Part shown: positions 24,672 through 33,505 of the stretch, in pieces | Position numbering within the stretch: position 1 is the stretch's first letter | Layout: each line of letters begins with the position of its first letter | Assembly: GCF_900537075.1 (NCBI RefSeq) | Contig: NZ_UNRA01000001.1 | Coordinates: forward strand, 496,001 to 560,000 | Length of the DNA stretch: 64,000 nt | From: Tropicibacter sp. Alg240-R139 | GTDB taxonomy: Bacteria; Pseudomonadota; Alphaproteobacteria; Rhodobacterales; Rhodobacteraceae | Direction: 5' to 3' | Made by a program: the position numbers and the translations under genes | Notes under the pieces: model-generated | Database searches by the model: none | Seen by the model: only the letters and a program-made list of their open reading frames with translations | What the model was told of the DNA's origin: nothing

Positions 24672-25598
24672 TTGGACGATCTTCGCCTGTCACTTAGATT
24701 GCTGCGGGCCTACATGGTCGCTGTCGACTGCGGTTCCATCACAGGCGCGGCTGAAGTGTTGAACGTTGCGCCATCGGCCGTGGCCGCAGCGATCGACCGG
24801 GTCGAGGCCGAATTCGGCGCAACGCTTGTTGTTCGTGCACGGGCCCGTGGCATCACGGCGACGCCGGCCGGGCGAGCGTTGGCCGCGCGGATCAGACCGC
24901 TGATTGAGGACTATTCTGACGTCATGCAGCAAGGATATGCGTTGAGCCAAGGTTTGCGTGGCACACTGCATATTGGCTACTACGCCCCCATCGCCCCTGC
25001 ATTTTTGCCGCATATTTTGCGAAATTTGACTGATAACACCTCAGAATTGAACTTTAGCCTGCAAGAATGCGACAATATCACGGCGCAATCAGGGCTTTTG
25101 GATGGCACGCTCGATGTGGCTTTGTTTGCCGGAGATGAGTTGTTGGCCGGGGTGGAAACACGCTCGCTGATGGATCTGCCGCCCTATGTCCTTGCTCCTA
25201 AGGGTCACGCGCTAAGTGCTCGATCAGAGTTGAGTTTGCGCGATCTGCATGACACCCCCCTCGTTTTGCTCGACTTGCCTGTGGCCGGTGCCTATGTCCG
25301 CCGTTTGTTGCGCGCTGCCGAGGTCACACCTCACGTCGTGGCAACCTGCACGAGCGTCGAGATGGTGCGCTCTTTGGTCGGCGCGGGTGCGGGTGTGGCC
25401 GTGTTGAACATGCGCCCGCGCACCCAGCAGAGCTATGGCGGCGACATACTGCGAACCCTCCCCCTGACGGATGGAGACCCCTTGCACTTGGTAACAGGGC
25501 GCGCTGCCGGAACGCCGCGCCGGTTGGTGCAAGTGTTTCAGGACCGGCTGCACGACTGGTTCACCGGACCTGAGGCACGAGAATTGATCACGCTGTAA
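24672..25598 (+). CDS. LysR-family transcriptional regulator
   Basis: 308 aa. HTH in the first 60 residues (LSLRLLRAYMVAVDCGSITG, then LNVAPSAVAAAIDRVEAEFG) followed by a periplasmic-binding-like effector domain. Start is TTG at 24672 with GAGGAAG 6 nt upstream; no ATG lies before the HTH. Divergent from the sterol-desaturase-family gene (112 bp between starts), its most likely target. Its end overlaps the convergent ACT-GNAT gene by 11 bp. Confidence 0.92.
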   Translation: MDDLRLSLRLLRAYMVAVDCGSITGAAEVLNVAPSAVAAAIDRVEAEFGATLVVRARARGITATPAGRALAARIRPLIEDYSDVMQQGYALSQGLRGTLHIGYYAPIAPAFLPHILRNLTDNTSELNFSLQECDNITAQSGLLDGTLDVALFAGDELLAGVETRSLMDLPPYVLAPKGHALSARSELSLRDLHDTPLVLLDLPVAGAYVRRLLRAAEVTPHVVATCTSVEMVRSLVGAGAGVAVLNMRPRTQQSYGGDILRTLPLTDGDPLHLVTGRAAGTPRRLVQVFQDRLHDWFTGPEARELITL

Positions 25599-26472
25599 TT
25601 GCCGATGTCGCCCAGGACCAACGAAAGATCAGATTGTCTGATTTCCAAAGGGGTCCTGTGTCCTGCTTCTCGGCCACGATATCGCCGCCCTGAACCGCAT
25701 AAAACCCAACGGCCTGCGTATTTTCCTTGACGACCGCCAATGTCACCTGCGTATTGCCCGCCCGGCTCGACAGTCTCTGAGACAGCCGCAAAAGATGGGC
25801 TCCGATCCCGGACCCACGGGCGGATTTTACCACATAAAGGTGATCAATCTCACCCGCGCAGTCTGAAAGTGCACACAACCCGACGATACGCCCATCCATC
25901 TCGGCCACCAGCGCTTGCGCGGGGCCCTCAAGGCGGGTTTGCCAATACCTTTTGCGATGGGCCAGGTTCAACGCGAGACGCACCTGGGGTGGGGCGATCT
26001 TGGCATAGGTTTCTTGCCAAGTTTCAAAATGGACCTGCGCCAGAGCTTCGTTATCCGCCGACGTTGCCAAACGATAGGTAACGGCGGCGGTGCAATAGTG
26101 ATGCCCTGTAGCGATCCAGGCAGCTTGCGCGGCATAGGCTTCCCTCTTGCGCACCAACAGATAGTCGCGATCAAACGTCGAGGTGACGAAAGCGCCCAAA
26201 CCGGCCCGAGAAATCGGCTGCACCGCCGTCAACACAACACCGGGCACGTCCAAATCGACCAGGTTCGACACCTGTACGGCGTGCCATCCACCCGAGCATT
26301 GTTCGGTAACAGGCACGCGGGCCTCAAGGCACAGGATCGATGTTTCATCGGGGGCTTGAGTGACACTCACCAGCCCCTCCCCCTGCACCCAATCAGGCAC
26401 AGGAGTTTCGGGCGCGCGCCGGGTCACCGCATAGGTTCCCGGCAGCGCGTTCAGCACGAGCTGCACAGTCAT
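25588..26472 (-). CDS. ACT domain (CASTOR/ACT_7-like) fused to GNAT N-acetyltransferase
   Basis: 294 aa in one uninterrupted frame. Residues ~1-115 follow the pattern of the small bacterial ACT_7/CASTOR-like family: LPGTYAVTRRAPETPVPDW, TSILCLEARVP, GWHAVQVSNLVDLDVPGVV, and the ending ISRAGLGAFVTSTFDRDYLL. Residues ~130-290 are a GNAT domain with the acetyl-CoA loop VVKSARGSGIGAHLLRLSQ (R219, G222, G224) and the late NTQAVGFYAVQGG. It starts 24 bp after argF on the same strand, so it is probably the third cistron of argD-argF. ACT domains bind amino acids, and mammalian CASTOR binds arginine, so an arginine-responsive acetyltransferase is a fair inference. The acetylated substrate is unknown. 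Confidence 0.85.
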   Translation of the reverse strand: MTVQLVLNALPGTYAVTRRAPETPVPDWVQGEGLVSVTQAPDETSILCLEARVPVTEQCSGGWHAVQVSNLVDLDVPGVVLTAVQPISRAGLGAFVTSTFDRDYLLVRKREAYAAQAAWIATGHHYCTAAVTYRLATSADNEALAQVHFETWQETYAKIAPPQVRLALNLAHRKRYWQTRLEGPAQALVAEMDGRIVGLCALSDCAGEIDHLYVVKSARGSGIGAHLLRLSQRLSSRAGNTQVTLAVVKENTQAVGFYAVQGGDIVAEKQDTGPLWKSDNLIFRWSWATSAITA

Positions 26473-26496
26473 GATGTTATCCTTGGTCCGGTTCGG

Positions 26497-27423
26497 TTAA
26501 GCGCCCAAACACCAGCGCATGATGGCCTTTTGCGCATGCAGACGGTTTTCGGCCTCGTCGAAGATCACTGAGTTCGGCCCGTCCATCACTTCGGATGTCG
26601 CCTCTTCCTCGCGGTGTGCCGGCAGGCAGTGCATGAACAAAGCATCTGGTTTGGCGTGCGACATAAGCTCGGCGTTAACCTGATAGGGCCGTAGCATGTT
26701 GTGGCGACGTTCCTTGGCGGATTGCGCATCATGCATCGACACCCATGTATCAGCCACCACGAGGTCGGCCCCTTCAACGGCTTTGAACGCATCACGCTCA
26801 ACCTGGACAGTGGATCCCTTCTGGCGCGCAAAACCCATAAATTCTTCTTCCGGATCCAACTGCGCAGGGCCGGTGAAGGTCAGGTCAAATCCAAATTGAC
26901 CGGCAGCATGTAGGAAGGACGCGCAGACATTGTTGCCATCGCCGGTCCAAACCACCTTTTTGCCAGCGATGGGGCCGCGATGTTCCTCGAACGTAAGAAC
27001 GTCAGCCATGATCTGACAGGGGTGGGTTCGATCGGTCAGGCCATTGATCACAGGTACGCTGGCGTATTCCGCCATCTCGGTCAGCACCGTTTCATCAAAG
27101 GTGCGGATCATGATCATGTCGACATAGCGCGACAGCACGCGGGCGGTATCGGCGATGGTCTCGCCATGACCAAGCTGCATGTCCTTGCCCGACAGCACCA
27201 TGGTTTGCCCGCCCATCTGGCGCACACCGACATCAAAGGACACCCGCGTCCGGGTCGACGGCTTTTCAAAGATAAGCGCAACCATACGGTCTTTGAGCGG
27301 CAACTCGTCGTCAAGGGCCGCCTTGGGTTGGCCAGCCCGCGCGGCCTTGGTCTTGGCAGCTTGGTCAATGATGCCGCGCAACTCAGCGGCATCGGTTTTG
27401 TGGATGTCTAGGAAGTGGTTCAT
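26497..27423 (-). CDS. argF: Ornithine carbamoyltransferase
   Basis: 308 aa, normal length. The carbamoyl-phosphate loop [15 protein letters not shown], the [14 protein letters not shown] segment and the ornithine-site motif [12 protein letters not shown] are all intact. It makes citrulline from ornithine and carbamoyl phosphate in arginine biosynthesis. ATG at 27423 ([15 protein letters not shown]) matches family starts; the frame stays open into argD but that part is not protein-like. It follows argD with a 79-bp gap that holds a repeat hairpin. Confidence 0.97.
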   Translation of the reverse strand: MNHFLDIHKTDAAELRGIIDQAAKTKAARAGQPKAALDDELPLKDRMVALIFEKPSTRTRVSFDVGVRQMGGQTMVLSGKDMQLGHGETIADTARVLSRYVDMIMIRTFDETVLTEMAEYASVPVINGLTDRTHPCQIMADVLTFEEHRGPIAGKKVVWTGDGNNVCASFLHAAGQFGFDLTFTGPAQLDPEEEFMGFARQKGSTVQVERDAFKAVEGADLVVADTWVSMHDAQSAKERRHNMLRPYQVNAELMSHAKPDALFMHCLPAHREEEATSEVMDGPNSVIFDEAENRLHAQKAIMRWCLGA

Positions 27424-27442
27424 GTCGGTATCGCTTTTGGCT

Positions 27443-27502
27443 ATCGGTCGCCGGGGGCTGTCTGCCCCCGGACCCCCGAGGATATTTTCAGCAAGAAGAA
27501 GA
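27443..27502 (-). repeat. Hairpin repeat in the argD-argF gap
   Basis: An 8-bp G/C stem CCGGGGGC/GCCCCCGG with loop TGTCT (27451-27471), then a second G/C run and, on the minus strand, CTTCTTCTTGCTGAAAATAT at the argD-proximal end. A diverged relative begins at 42480 (CTTCTCGTTCAAAATACAGC followed by CGGGGG and GGGGGCAGCGCCCCC). In an operon gap such a stem could protect or separate the argD and argF messages. There is no U-tract for full termination. Confidence 0.65.
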
Positions 27503-28690
27503 TCAGGCGGTTGCCAGCTGGCTTTCGACCTGTTTGGCGGCGGCACCGAGGCGGCTTGCGGCCTCGGCGATGTCGTCCTCGGTCAATGTCAGCGGCGGCA
27601 ACAGGCGGATCACGTTGTCGGCGGCAGGAACCGTGACGACTTGGTTGTCATAGCCTGCGTTCACCACTTCGATGTTGCTCGCCTTGCATTTGAGGCCCAG
27701 CATCAAGCCGGATCCGCGCACCTCTTCGAACACTTCGGGGTGTTCGGCGATCACCCCTTCGAGCTTTTGACGCAGCAGACCTGATTTTCGGTTCACCTCG
27801 GCCAGAAACTCTGGTTCGGCTACATGATCCATGACAGCGCAACCAACAGCACAACCCAGCGGGTTGCCGCCGTAGGTAGAGCCGTGGGTGCCCGCGACCA
27901 TGCCAGATGCAGCCTCTTCAGTGGCCAAAACAGCCCCCAGTGGGAAGCCGCCCCCGATGCCCTTGGCCACCATCATGATGTCGGGCGCGATGCCCGCCCA
28001 TTCGTGAGCAAAAAGCTTGCCTGTCCGACCCACGCCGCATTGCACCTCGTCCAGTATCAAGAGCAGATCGTTATCTTCGCAGATTTGACGCAGCGCCTTG
28101 AGTTCAGCGTCAGGCACAGGGCGAATGCCCCCCTCGCCCTGAACAGGTTCGATCATAATTGCGGCCGTATTCTCGGTGATGGCATTGGTCACGCCGTCCA
28201 GATCACCAAAAGTCAGGTGAACAAAGCCACCCAACAGTGGGCCAAAACCTTTGGTCATCTTTTCGGACCCGGCGGCGGCGATGCCTGCGGACGACCGACC
28301 ATGGAACGAGCCATCAAAGGTGATGATCTCGACTTTTTCCGGCTGCTCTTTGTCGTAGAAGTATTTGCGCGCCATCTTCACTGCCAGTTCGCAGGATTCA
28401 GTCCCAGAGTTGGTGAAGAACACCGTGTCAGCAAATGTATGTTCCACCAGCTTGTCGGCCAGTGCTTGCTGTTGCGGGATCTCGTACAAGTTCGAGACAT
28501 GCCACAGGTTCTGCGCCTGATCTGTCAGGGCCTGCACCAATGCCGGATGCGCATGGCCCAGCGCGTTCACGGCGATGCCTGCGCCCAGATCCAGAAAACG
28601 TCGGCCATCCGCCTCGATCAGCCAAGCGCCTTCGCCCTTCACAAACTGAAGGGGCGCACGATTATAGGTCGGCAGAACGGACGGGATCAT
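27503..28690 (-). CDS. argD: Acetylornithine aminotransferase
   Basis: 395-aa class III PLP aminotransferase. It starts [20 protein letters not shown], then [69 protein letters not shown] and the PLP-lysine segment [17 protein letters not shown]. It converts N-acetylglutamate semialdehyde to N-acetylornithine. ATG at 28690 has AAGG 9 nt upstream; the ATG at 28699 would abut that site. First structural gene of the arginine operon, 117 nt downstream of an Arg-rich leader ORF. Confidence 0.96.
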   Translation of the reverse strand: MIPSVLPTYNRAPLQFVKGEGAWLIEADGRRFLDLGAGIAVNALGHAHPALVQALTDQAQNLWHVSNLYEIPQQQALADKLVEHTFADTVFFTNSGTESCELAVKMARKYFYDKEQPEKVEIITFDGSFHGRSSAGIAAAGSEKMTKGFGPLLGGFVHLTFGDLDGVTNAITENTAAIMIEPVQGEGGIRPVPDAELKALRQICEDNDLLLILDEVQCGVGRTGKLFAHEWAGIAPDIMMVAKGIGGGFPLGAVLATEEAASGMVAGTHGSTYGGNPLGCAVGCAVMDHVAEPEFLAEVNRKSGLLRQKLEGVIAEHPEVFEEVRGSGLMLGLKCKASNIEVVNAGYDNQVVTVPAADNVIRLLPPLTLTEDDIAEAASRLGAAAKQVESQLATA

Positions 28691-28807
28691 CTGGATCATC
28701 CTTTTCGAAGAGTTGAAGCCCGATGAGTGCATCACATGGGGCGGTTTCGTCAACATTTTGAGGTAGGGAAGCGCGGATTAAGAGACGCGCAAGATCAAAC
28801 GGGCCGG
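28691..28807 (-). promoter_or_regulatory. Candidate attenuator between the Arg leader ORF and argD
   Basis: Leader region of the argD transcript. Segment GCGTC at 28784-28788 is complementary to the two GACGC copies formed by the leader's Arg codons (28820-28824 and 28826-28830). The overlapping segment GCGCG (28786-28790) can instead pair with CGCGC (28771-28775). The two pairings exclude each other, which is the logic of attenuation. I see no strong U-tract after the second stem, so the output could be Rho-dependent termination or control of argD translation rather than intrinsic termination. Confidence 0.5.
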
Positions 28808-28861
28808 TTACGCAGCAAAGCGTCGGCGTCGGAGCAGGGTGATATGTGCAACTTTGATCAT
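28808..28861 (-). CDS. Arginine-rich leader peptide (candidate attenuation peptide)
   Basis: 17-codon ORF encoding MIKVAHITLLRRRRFAA and ending TAA. ATG at 28861 is preceded by GGAG with a 7-nt spacer, a good ribosome-binding site. Codons 11-14 are consecutive arginines (CGA CGC CGA CGC). It lies on the argD strand, 117 nt upstream of argD. A run of codons for the end product just upstream of its biosynthetic operon is the hallmark of leader-peptide attenuation. The call rests on position, codon content and ribosome site; expression is not shown. Confidence 0.75.
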   Translation of the reverse strand: MIKVAHITLLRRRRFAA

Positions 28862-28898
28862 GAGACAGCTCCATAACGAAGGAATCGAGGCTTGAAAA

Positions 28899-28913
28899 CC
28901 CCTTTTGAAGGGG
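28899..28913. promoter_or_regulatory. Short palindrome in the arg leader / MFS divergent region
   Basis: CCCCTT and AAGGGG around TTG, 38 bp upstream of the leader ORF and within the 112-bp region shared with the divergent MFS gene. It could be an operator or a small hairpin in the arg 5' untranslated region. No promoter hexamers were firmly recognised. Confidence 0.35.
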
Positions 28914-28973
28914 AACACCTGCATTTTGTCACCCCTCCTTGACCATCTTCGCAAATTGACGACCAATGCCGCT

Positions 28974-30203
28974 ATGACAACGCTTTGGTCCCTGCGCAAT
29001 TATCGCCTGTTGTTTTCCGCTTCTGCCATTTCCAATCTGGGCGACGGGGTATCTGCCCTTGCCTTTCCCTGGCTTGCCACCTTGATCACCCGTGATCCGA
29101 TGCTGATTGCCATGGTCGCCTTTGCCACGCGCCTGCCTTGGCTGCTATTTTCGATCCCGGCCGGGGTCTGGACCGACCGAATGGATCGCCGCCGCTTGAT
29201 GGTGCAGGCCGATCTGGTGCGGATGTTGCTGACCTTTGGCGTCGTTGCGGTGATCCTGAGCGCGCCCGAATTCCCAGCCGCCCGCGCCGAGCTGTATATC
29301 GTCGCGATTTCGGCGCTGGCCTTCTTGTTGGGCTTGGCCGAAGTGTTGCGGGATAATGCGGCCCAGACAGTATTGCCCGCTGTTGTGTCCACCGATCAAC
29401 TGGAGCGCGCAAACGGGCAGATCTGGAGCATTGAGCAAATCATGGGGTCCTTTGTTGGCCCACCTTTGGCAGGGTTGCTGATCGCAACCGCCGTACCTGT
29501 TCCTTTTGTGCTGGACGCCGCGACATTTGCACTGGCGGCAGGGTTGGTGTGGTGCATGACAATTGCACCACGTTTGAACCCCAATCGCAGATCATGGACG
29601 CTAGAGGCAAAGGAAGGGATTTCCTGGTTGCGGGGGCACCGGGTCATCCTGCAACTGGCCATCATGCTGGGGCTGATGAACGCGGTGTCGCTGATGACGC
29701 TGACGATTTTGATCCTCTTCAGTCAGGAAATACTGGGGCTGGGAGCTGCGGGGCACGGCCTGTTGCTAACAGCAGGCGCCGCCGGTGGCGTGACGGGCGG
29801 GCTGTTATGTCCCGCAATCGCCGCGCGTCTCGGGCGCCGCTCCTCGCTCTTGATCGCATTGGCTTTACTAGCGCTCGCATTGGGTGTGATCTGGCTCGCG
29901 ACCTCTGTCTGGCTGGTCTCCCTCGCGCTTTTCGTCGAAATGTTTGCCGCCCTGCTGTGGAACGTGGTCACAGTTTCTTACCGCCAACGGCTGATTCCAG
30001 ACGATCTGTTGGGCCGCGTCAACAGCCTCTACCGGTTCTTCGGTTGGGGCATGATGCCATTTGGCGCTTTGATTGGCGGAGCGATTGTTTCACTGGTTGA
30101 ACCCTCGCTGGGGCGCGAAGATGCGTTGCGCCTACCCTACTTCTTGGGCGCGCTCGGCATGTTGGCAATCTGGCTTTACGCCTATCGACAATTACGCCTT
30201 TGA
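28974..30203 (+). CDS. MFS transporter (MFS_3/EntS-like)
   Basis: 409-aa integral membrane protein with about 12 hydrophobic segments. It begins MTTLWSLRNYRLLFSASAIS, followed by NLGDGVSALAFPWLATLIT and the loop GVWTDRMDRRRLM with the charged MFS motif A pattern. It resembles the EntS/MefA-like exporter branch, which includes siderophore and drug efflux. Substrate unknown. ATG at 28974 was chosen as the first Met before the first helix. It is divergent from the arginine leader. Confidence 0.88.
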   Translation: MTTLWSLRNYRLLFSASAISNLGDGVSALAFPWLATLITRDPMLIAMVAFATRLPWLLFSIPAGVWTDRMDRRRLMVQADLVRMLLTFGVVAVILSAPEFPAARAELYIVAISALAFLLGLAEVLRDNAAQTVLPAVVSTDQLERANGQIWSIEQIMGSFVGPPLAGLLIATAVPVPFVLDAATFALAAGLVWCMTIAPRLNPNRRSWTLEAKEGISWLRGHRVILQLAIMLGLMNAVSLMTLTILILFSQEILGLGAAGHGLLLTAGAAGGVTGGLLCPAIAARLGRRSSLLIALALLALALGVIWLATSVWLVSLALFVEMFAALLWNVVTVSYRQRLIPDDLLGRVNSLYRFFGWGMMPFGALIGGAIVSLVEPSLGREDALRLPYFLGALGMLAIWLYAYRQLRL

Positions 30204-30325
30204 CCTCGTTTTTTGTTATGCCAAAAATTCCCCAAGAGAGGCCGAGCGCAAAGCCCGCGCTCGACTTTGTACCCAACACATTTTGACGCTTGCCAATCTG
30301 ACCAAGCTCGTCCACCGCTGGGGCC

Positions 30326-31210
30326 ATGTATGAACCCCGCCAACAGAACCCTGCCCTGGCTGCCGCACTGATTATTGCCGCCACCGCTTTTATTGCCGGA
30401 ACAACTCTGCTGGCCAAAGCGCTTGGCACCGGAGCGCTTGGGCCCGCGCTGCATCCCATGCAGATCAGCCATGGACGGTTCCTGTTTGCCTTTATCGCCA
30501 TCGGATCAGCCGTTGCAGTGTTTCGCCCCCCATTGCAAAGGCCACATTGGGGTATTCACATCGGGCGCACAACGTTTGGCTGGACTGGTGTCACGCTCAT
30601 GTTTGCCAGCGTCGCATACATCCCGATGGCCGATGCGACGGCGATCTCTTTTCTGAACCCGGTGTTCGCCATGGTTCTTGCCATACCACTATTAGGCGAA
30701 CGAGTAGGTCCATGGAGATGGGGCGCGGCAATTGTCGCACTGTTTGGCGCGCTGATTTTGCTCCGTCCAACACCGGACAGCTTTCAGCCCGCCGCGCTTC
30801 TGGCTTTTGGGGCTGCTTTGGTCATGGGGATGGAGCTGATTTTCATCAAGAAACTGGCATCCCGAGAATCTCCTTTCCAGATCTTGTTGGTCAACAATAC
30901 CATGGGATTGGCAATCGCCACAGTCGCTGTCATTCCCGTTTGGCAAATGCCAACGGTTGCGCAATGGGCGGCATTGGCTGGAGTCGGGGTGCTTATGGCG
31001 TGCGCACAGACCTTTTTTGTCAATGCGATGGCGCGGGCAGATGCATCGTTTGTAGCGCCATTCAGCTATGCCACCCTGATCTTTGCCGCCGTGTATGATT
31101 TTGTGGGCTTTGACGTCATCCCAGACAGAGTGAGCCTGATTGGTGCCGCGATCATCCTGAGCGGGGCGCTTGTGCTTGCCTGGCGCGAAGGGCGCCTCGC
31201 CAAGCGCTAG
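30326..31210 (+). CDS. DMT-family (EamA) transporter
   Basis: 294 aa with ten hydrophobic segments arranged as two EamA repeats (first around AALIIAATAFIAGTTLLAKA, second beginning AALLAFGAALVMGMELIFIK). Members export amino acids or other small metabolites, but the substrate cannot be read. The C-terminus ends in a basic WREGRLAKR tail after the last helix. The 122 bp before it hold no gene; the MFS gene upstream is on the same strand. Confidence 0.9.
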   Translation: MYEPRQQNPALAAALIIAATAFIAGTTLLAKALGTGALGPALHPMQISHGRFLFAFIAIGSAVAVFRPPLQRPHWGIHIGRTTFGWTGVTLMFASVAYIPMADATAISFLNPVFAMVLAIPLLGERVGPWRWGAAIVALFGALILLRPTPDSFQPAALLAFGAALVMGMELIFIKKLASRESPFQILLVNNTMGLAIATVAVIPVWQMPTVAQWAALAGVGVLMACAQTFFVNAMARADASFVAPFSYATLIFAAVYDFVGFDVIPDRVSLIGAAIILSGALVLAWREGRLAKR

Positions 31211-31318
31211 GGAAAATTTCCAGCGCACAGTCCGCGGGCGACCCCCATGTCGCAAACCCCCAAGAACGGCATTCCAATGCATACGAAATGAACTCATAGC
31301 ACAAAGTGAGCTTGAACC

Positions 31319-32566
31319 ATGCATGAACGCCGAATCCCTGAATGGGTCCGTCACGCCCCTGCCCCGTCGGTCCGGGATTTTGGCATCCTTGCGGGATTAG
31401 AGGCGGTTGTGCGCGGCATCCTGATCTCGGTTTTTCCATTGATCATGTATCGAACGCTTGGGGACGCAGGGACCGTATCATTCATCTACTTCCTGATCGG
31501 GATCGTGTCGCTGATCGCAGGCCTGATGGTGCCTTATGCCGTGCGATATGTGCCGCGCAGATGGGCCTATTCCGCTGGCGCTTTGATGTTCACAGCTTCG
31601 GCCGTTCTTGCGATCATCGGCACGCCAACAGCTGTTGTGGGTGCTTTGGGTCTCAACACTGTGGCGGCAGTCACAACATTCGTTTGCTTCAACGCATACG
31701 TGCTGGACTACATCAACCGAATTGAGCTGGGAAAATGTGAAACCAGCCGGATGTTTTATAGCGCAATTGGCTGGACCGCAGGTCCTATGGCAGGTGTACT
31801 GCTGTTGGAATACTGGGCACCAGCACCTTTTGTGATCTCTGCCGTAGCCTCGATTGTTATGCTTGGCGTTTTCTGGACCATGCGTTTGGGCAACGGCAAG
31901 CTGATCGCCCGTGCCCGCACCCAAGCGGCAAACCCTCTGGCCTACCTGCCCCGATTCTTTGCTCAACCCCGGCTGGTGGCTGGGTGGCTCTTTGCCGTAA
32001 TCCGATCCTGCGGGTGGTGGATTTATGTGGTCTACCTGCCGATCTTCGCGATCCAGAGCGGGTTGGGTGAACAACTGGGTGGCATCCTCTTGTCCTTTAC
32101 CAACGGCATGCTCTTTGCCTCTCCTTTGATCCTGAAATGGATGCAGCGCCGGTCAGTCAAACAATCCGTGCGCATCGGCTTTGCCGCTGCCGCCGCCTGT
32201 TTTGTCACTGCAACAGTGGTGTCCCCCATGCCTTGGGTCGCTGTCGCCGTGATGGTGATCGGCTCTCTCTGGATGATCGTGTTGGATATCTGCGCCGGGC
32301 TGCCGTTCCTGATGGCGGTAAAACCCTCGGAGCGGACCGAGATGTCGGCCGTCTACAGCTCGTACCGGGATGTCAGCGGCATCCTGACACCCGGAGCGGC
32401 CTGGGCTGTGCTGCTTGCATTCCCGGTGTCGGGCATTTTTGCCGCTGGCGGCGTGGCGTTGGCCATTGCCTGGGTGATCGCTGCACGCCTGCATCCCCAA
32501 CTGGGTCAGCCCAAAACACCCCTGCGCGCAAGCGAGCTGGTACAGCCGCAGGCCGAAGCCGCCTAG
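31319..32566 (+). CDS. MFS transporter
   Basis: 415-aa membrane protein with repeated hydrophobic segments (GILISVFPLIMYRTLGDAGT, VSFIYFLIGIVSLIAGLMVP, and others). It begins MHERRIPEWVRHAPAPSVRD, then the first helix. Central cytoplasmic loop near residue 195 (RLGNGKLIARARTQAAN). No specific subfamily recognised; substrate unknown. Its stop overlaps the convergent ABC permease stop by 4 bp. Confidence 0.85.
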   Translation: MHERRIPEWVRHAPAPSVRDFGILAGLEAVVRGILISVFPLIMYRTLGDAGTVSFIYFLIGIVSLIAGLMVPYAVRYVPRRWAYSAGALMFTASAVLAIIGTPTAVVGALGLNTVAAVTTFVCFNAYVLDYINRIELGKCETSRMFYSAIGWTAGPMAGVLLLEYWAPAPFVISAVASIVMLGVFWTMRLGNGKLIARARTQAANPLAYLPRFFAQPRLVAGWLFAVIRSCGWWIYVVYLPIFAIQSGLGEQLGGILLSFTNGMLFASPLILKWMQRRSVKQSVRIGFAAAAACFVTATVVSPMPWVAVAVMVIGSLWMIVLDICAGLPFLMAVKPSERTEMSAVYSSYRDVSGILTPGAAWAVLLAFPVSGIFAAGGVALAIAWVIAARLHPQLGQPKTPLRASELVQPQAEAA

Positions 32567-33366
32567 GATTTCAACCGATAGCCGGTTTTCAGCATCCACC
32601 AGGCCAGCAGACACACAGCCATTGTTGCACCTGAACACACCCCAAATCCCAGCCACGGGGAACTGTCCGAGACCCCGATAACACCAAACCGTACGCCATC
32701 AATCAGGTAGAATACCGGGTTCAAGTGGCTGATGACGTTCAGAGCGGGTGGCAGTGCCTCGACCGAATAAAACGTACCCGACAAAAAGGCCAAGGGCGTC
32801 ACGATGAAATTGGTAATCGCCGCCATCTGGTCGAATTTGTTGGCAAAGATACCCGCAACGATTCCTAAGGCCCCAAGAAACGTGGCTCCCATCAACACAA
32901 ACAGCAGGACAAGCAATGGATGCTGCGGCACGATGTCCAACGCCAGCGCAAGAGCCACGCTGATGGCAATCGCAACCAGCAACCCTCGCGCTACTCCGTC
33001 CGCCAGATAGCCAAACAGCTGCTCAATGGCTGAAAGCGGCGGCATCAACGTATCGACAATGTTGCCTTGCACCTTGGAAATCACGATCGAGGATGAAGTG
33101 TTCGCAAAAGCGTTCTGGATCACCGTTATGGTAAGGATGCCTGGTGCCAGAAAGGTCAGGAACGGAACGCCCATGACGTCACCGCGTTTAGAGCCTACGG
33201 CGATAGTAAAGATCAGCAGAAACAAACCCGCCGTTACCAAAGGCGCCAATAGGGTCTGCGTCCAAACCACCATGAAACGTGCCGTTTCGCGGTGCGCCAA
33301 GGTCCGCAGGCCCAGCCAATTGACACGCCCAAACCGGCGTTCGCCAAGTTCCATGAAATCTGACAT
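32563..33366 (-). CDS. ABC-2 type transporter permease
   Basis: 267 aa with six hydrophobic segments and the ABC-2 signature region (VQGNIVDTLMPPLSAIEQLFG, then HLNPVFYLIDGVRFGVIG). The family exports drugs, polysaccharides or lipid-linked sugars and needs a separate ATPase, which is not adjacent. ATG at 33366 (MSDFMELGERRFGRVNWLGL) is the likely start; the open frame continues upstream antisense to gcrA. It could pair with the kpsT-like ATPase 4 kb away, but its sequence looks more like YadH/DrrB than KpsM. Confidence 0.88.
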   Translation of the reverse strand: MSDFMELGERRFGRVNWLGLRTLAHRETARFMVVWTQTLLAPLVTAGLFLLIFTIAVGSKRGDVMGVPFLTFLAPGILTITVIQNAFANTSSSIVISKVQGNIVDTLMPPLSAIEQLFGYLADGVARGLLVAIAISVALALALDIVPQHPLLVLLFVLMGATFLGALGIVAGIFANKFDQMAAITNFIVTPLAFLSGTFYSVEALPPALNVISHLNPVFYLIDGVRFGVIGVSDSSPWLGFGVCSGATMAVCLLAWWMLKTGYRLKS

Positions 33367-33505
33367 TCGCCCTGCCCCACGCTTTGCCGCTGTTCTGATT
33401 CTAAGACGCCTTGTAACTCGGAGCGCAGTGATTAAAATAGGGCGCTGAGACAAATTCCGAAGGCGGCCGCATTGGGGGCCGCTTTCCCGCTTTGAAAGGC
33501 ATGCC

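Noticed and set aside
27824-28726. 300-codon plus-strand frame over argD
   Set aside because: Antisense to argD with no protein-like motif.
32563-33366. Assignment of the ABC-2 permease as KpsM of the capsule system
   Set aside because: Sequence resembles the YadH/DrrB branch, it is 4 kb away and on the other strand.
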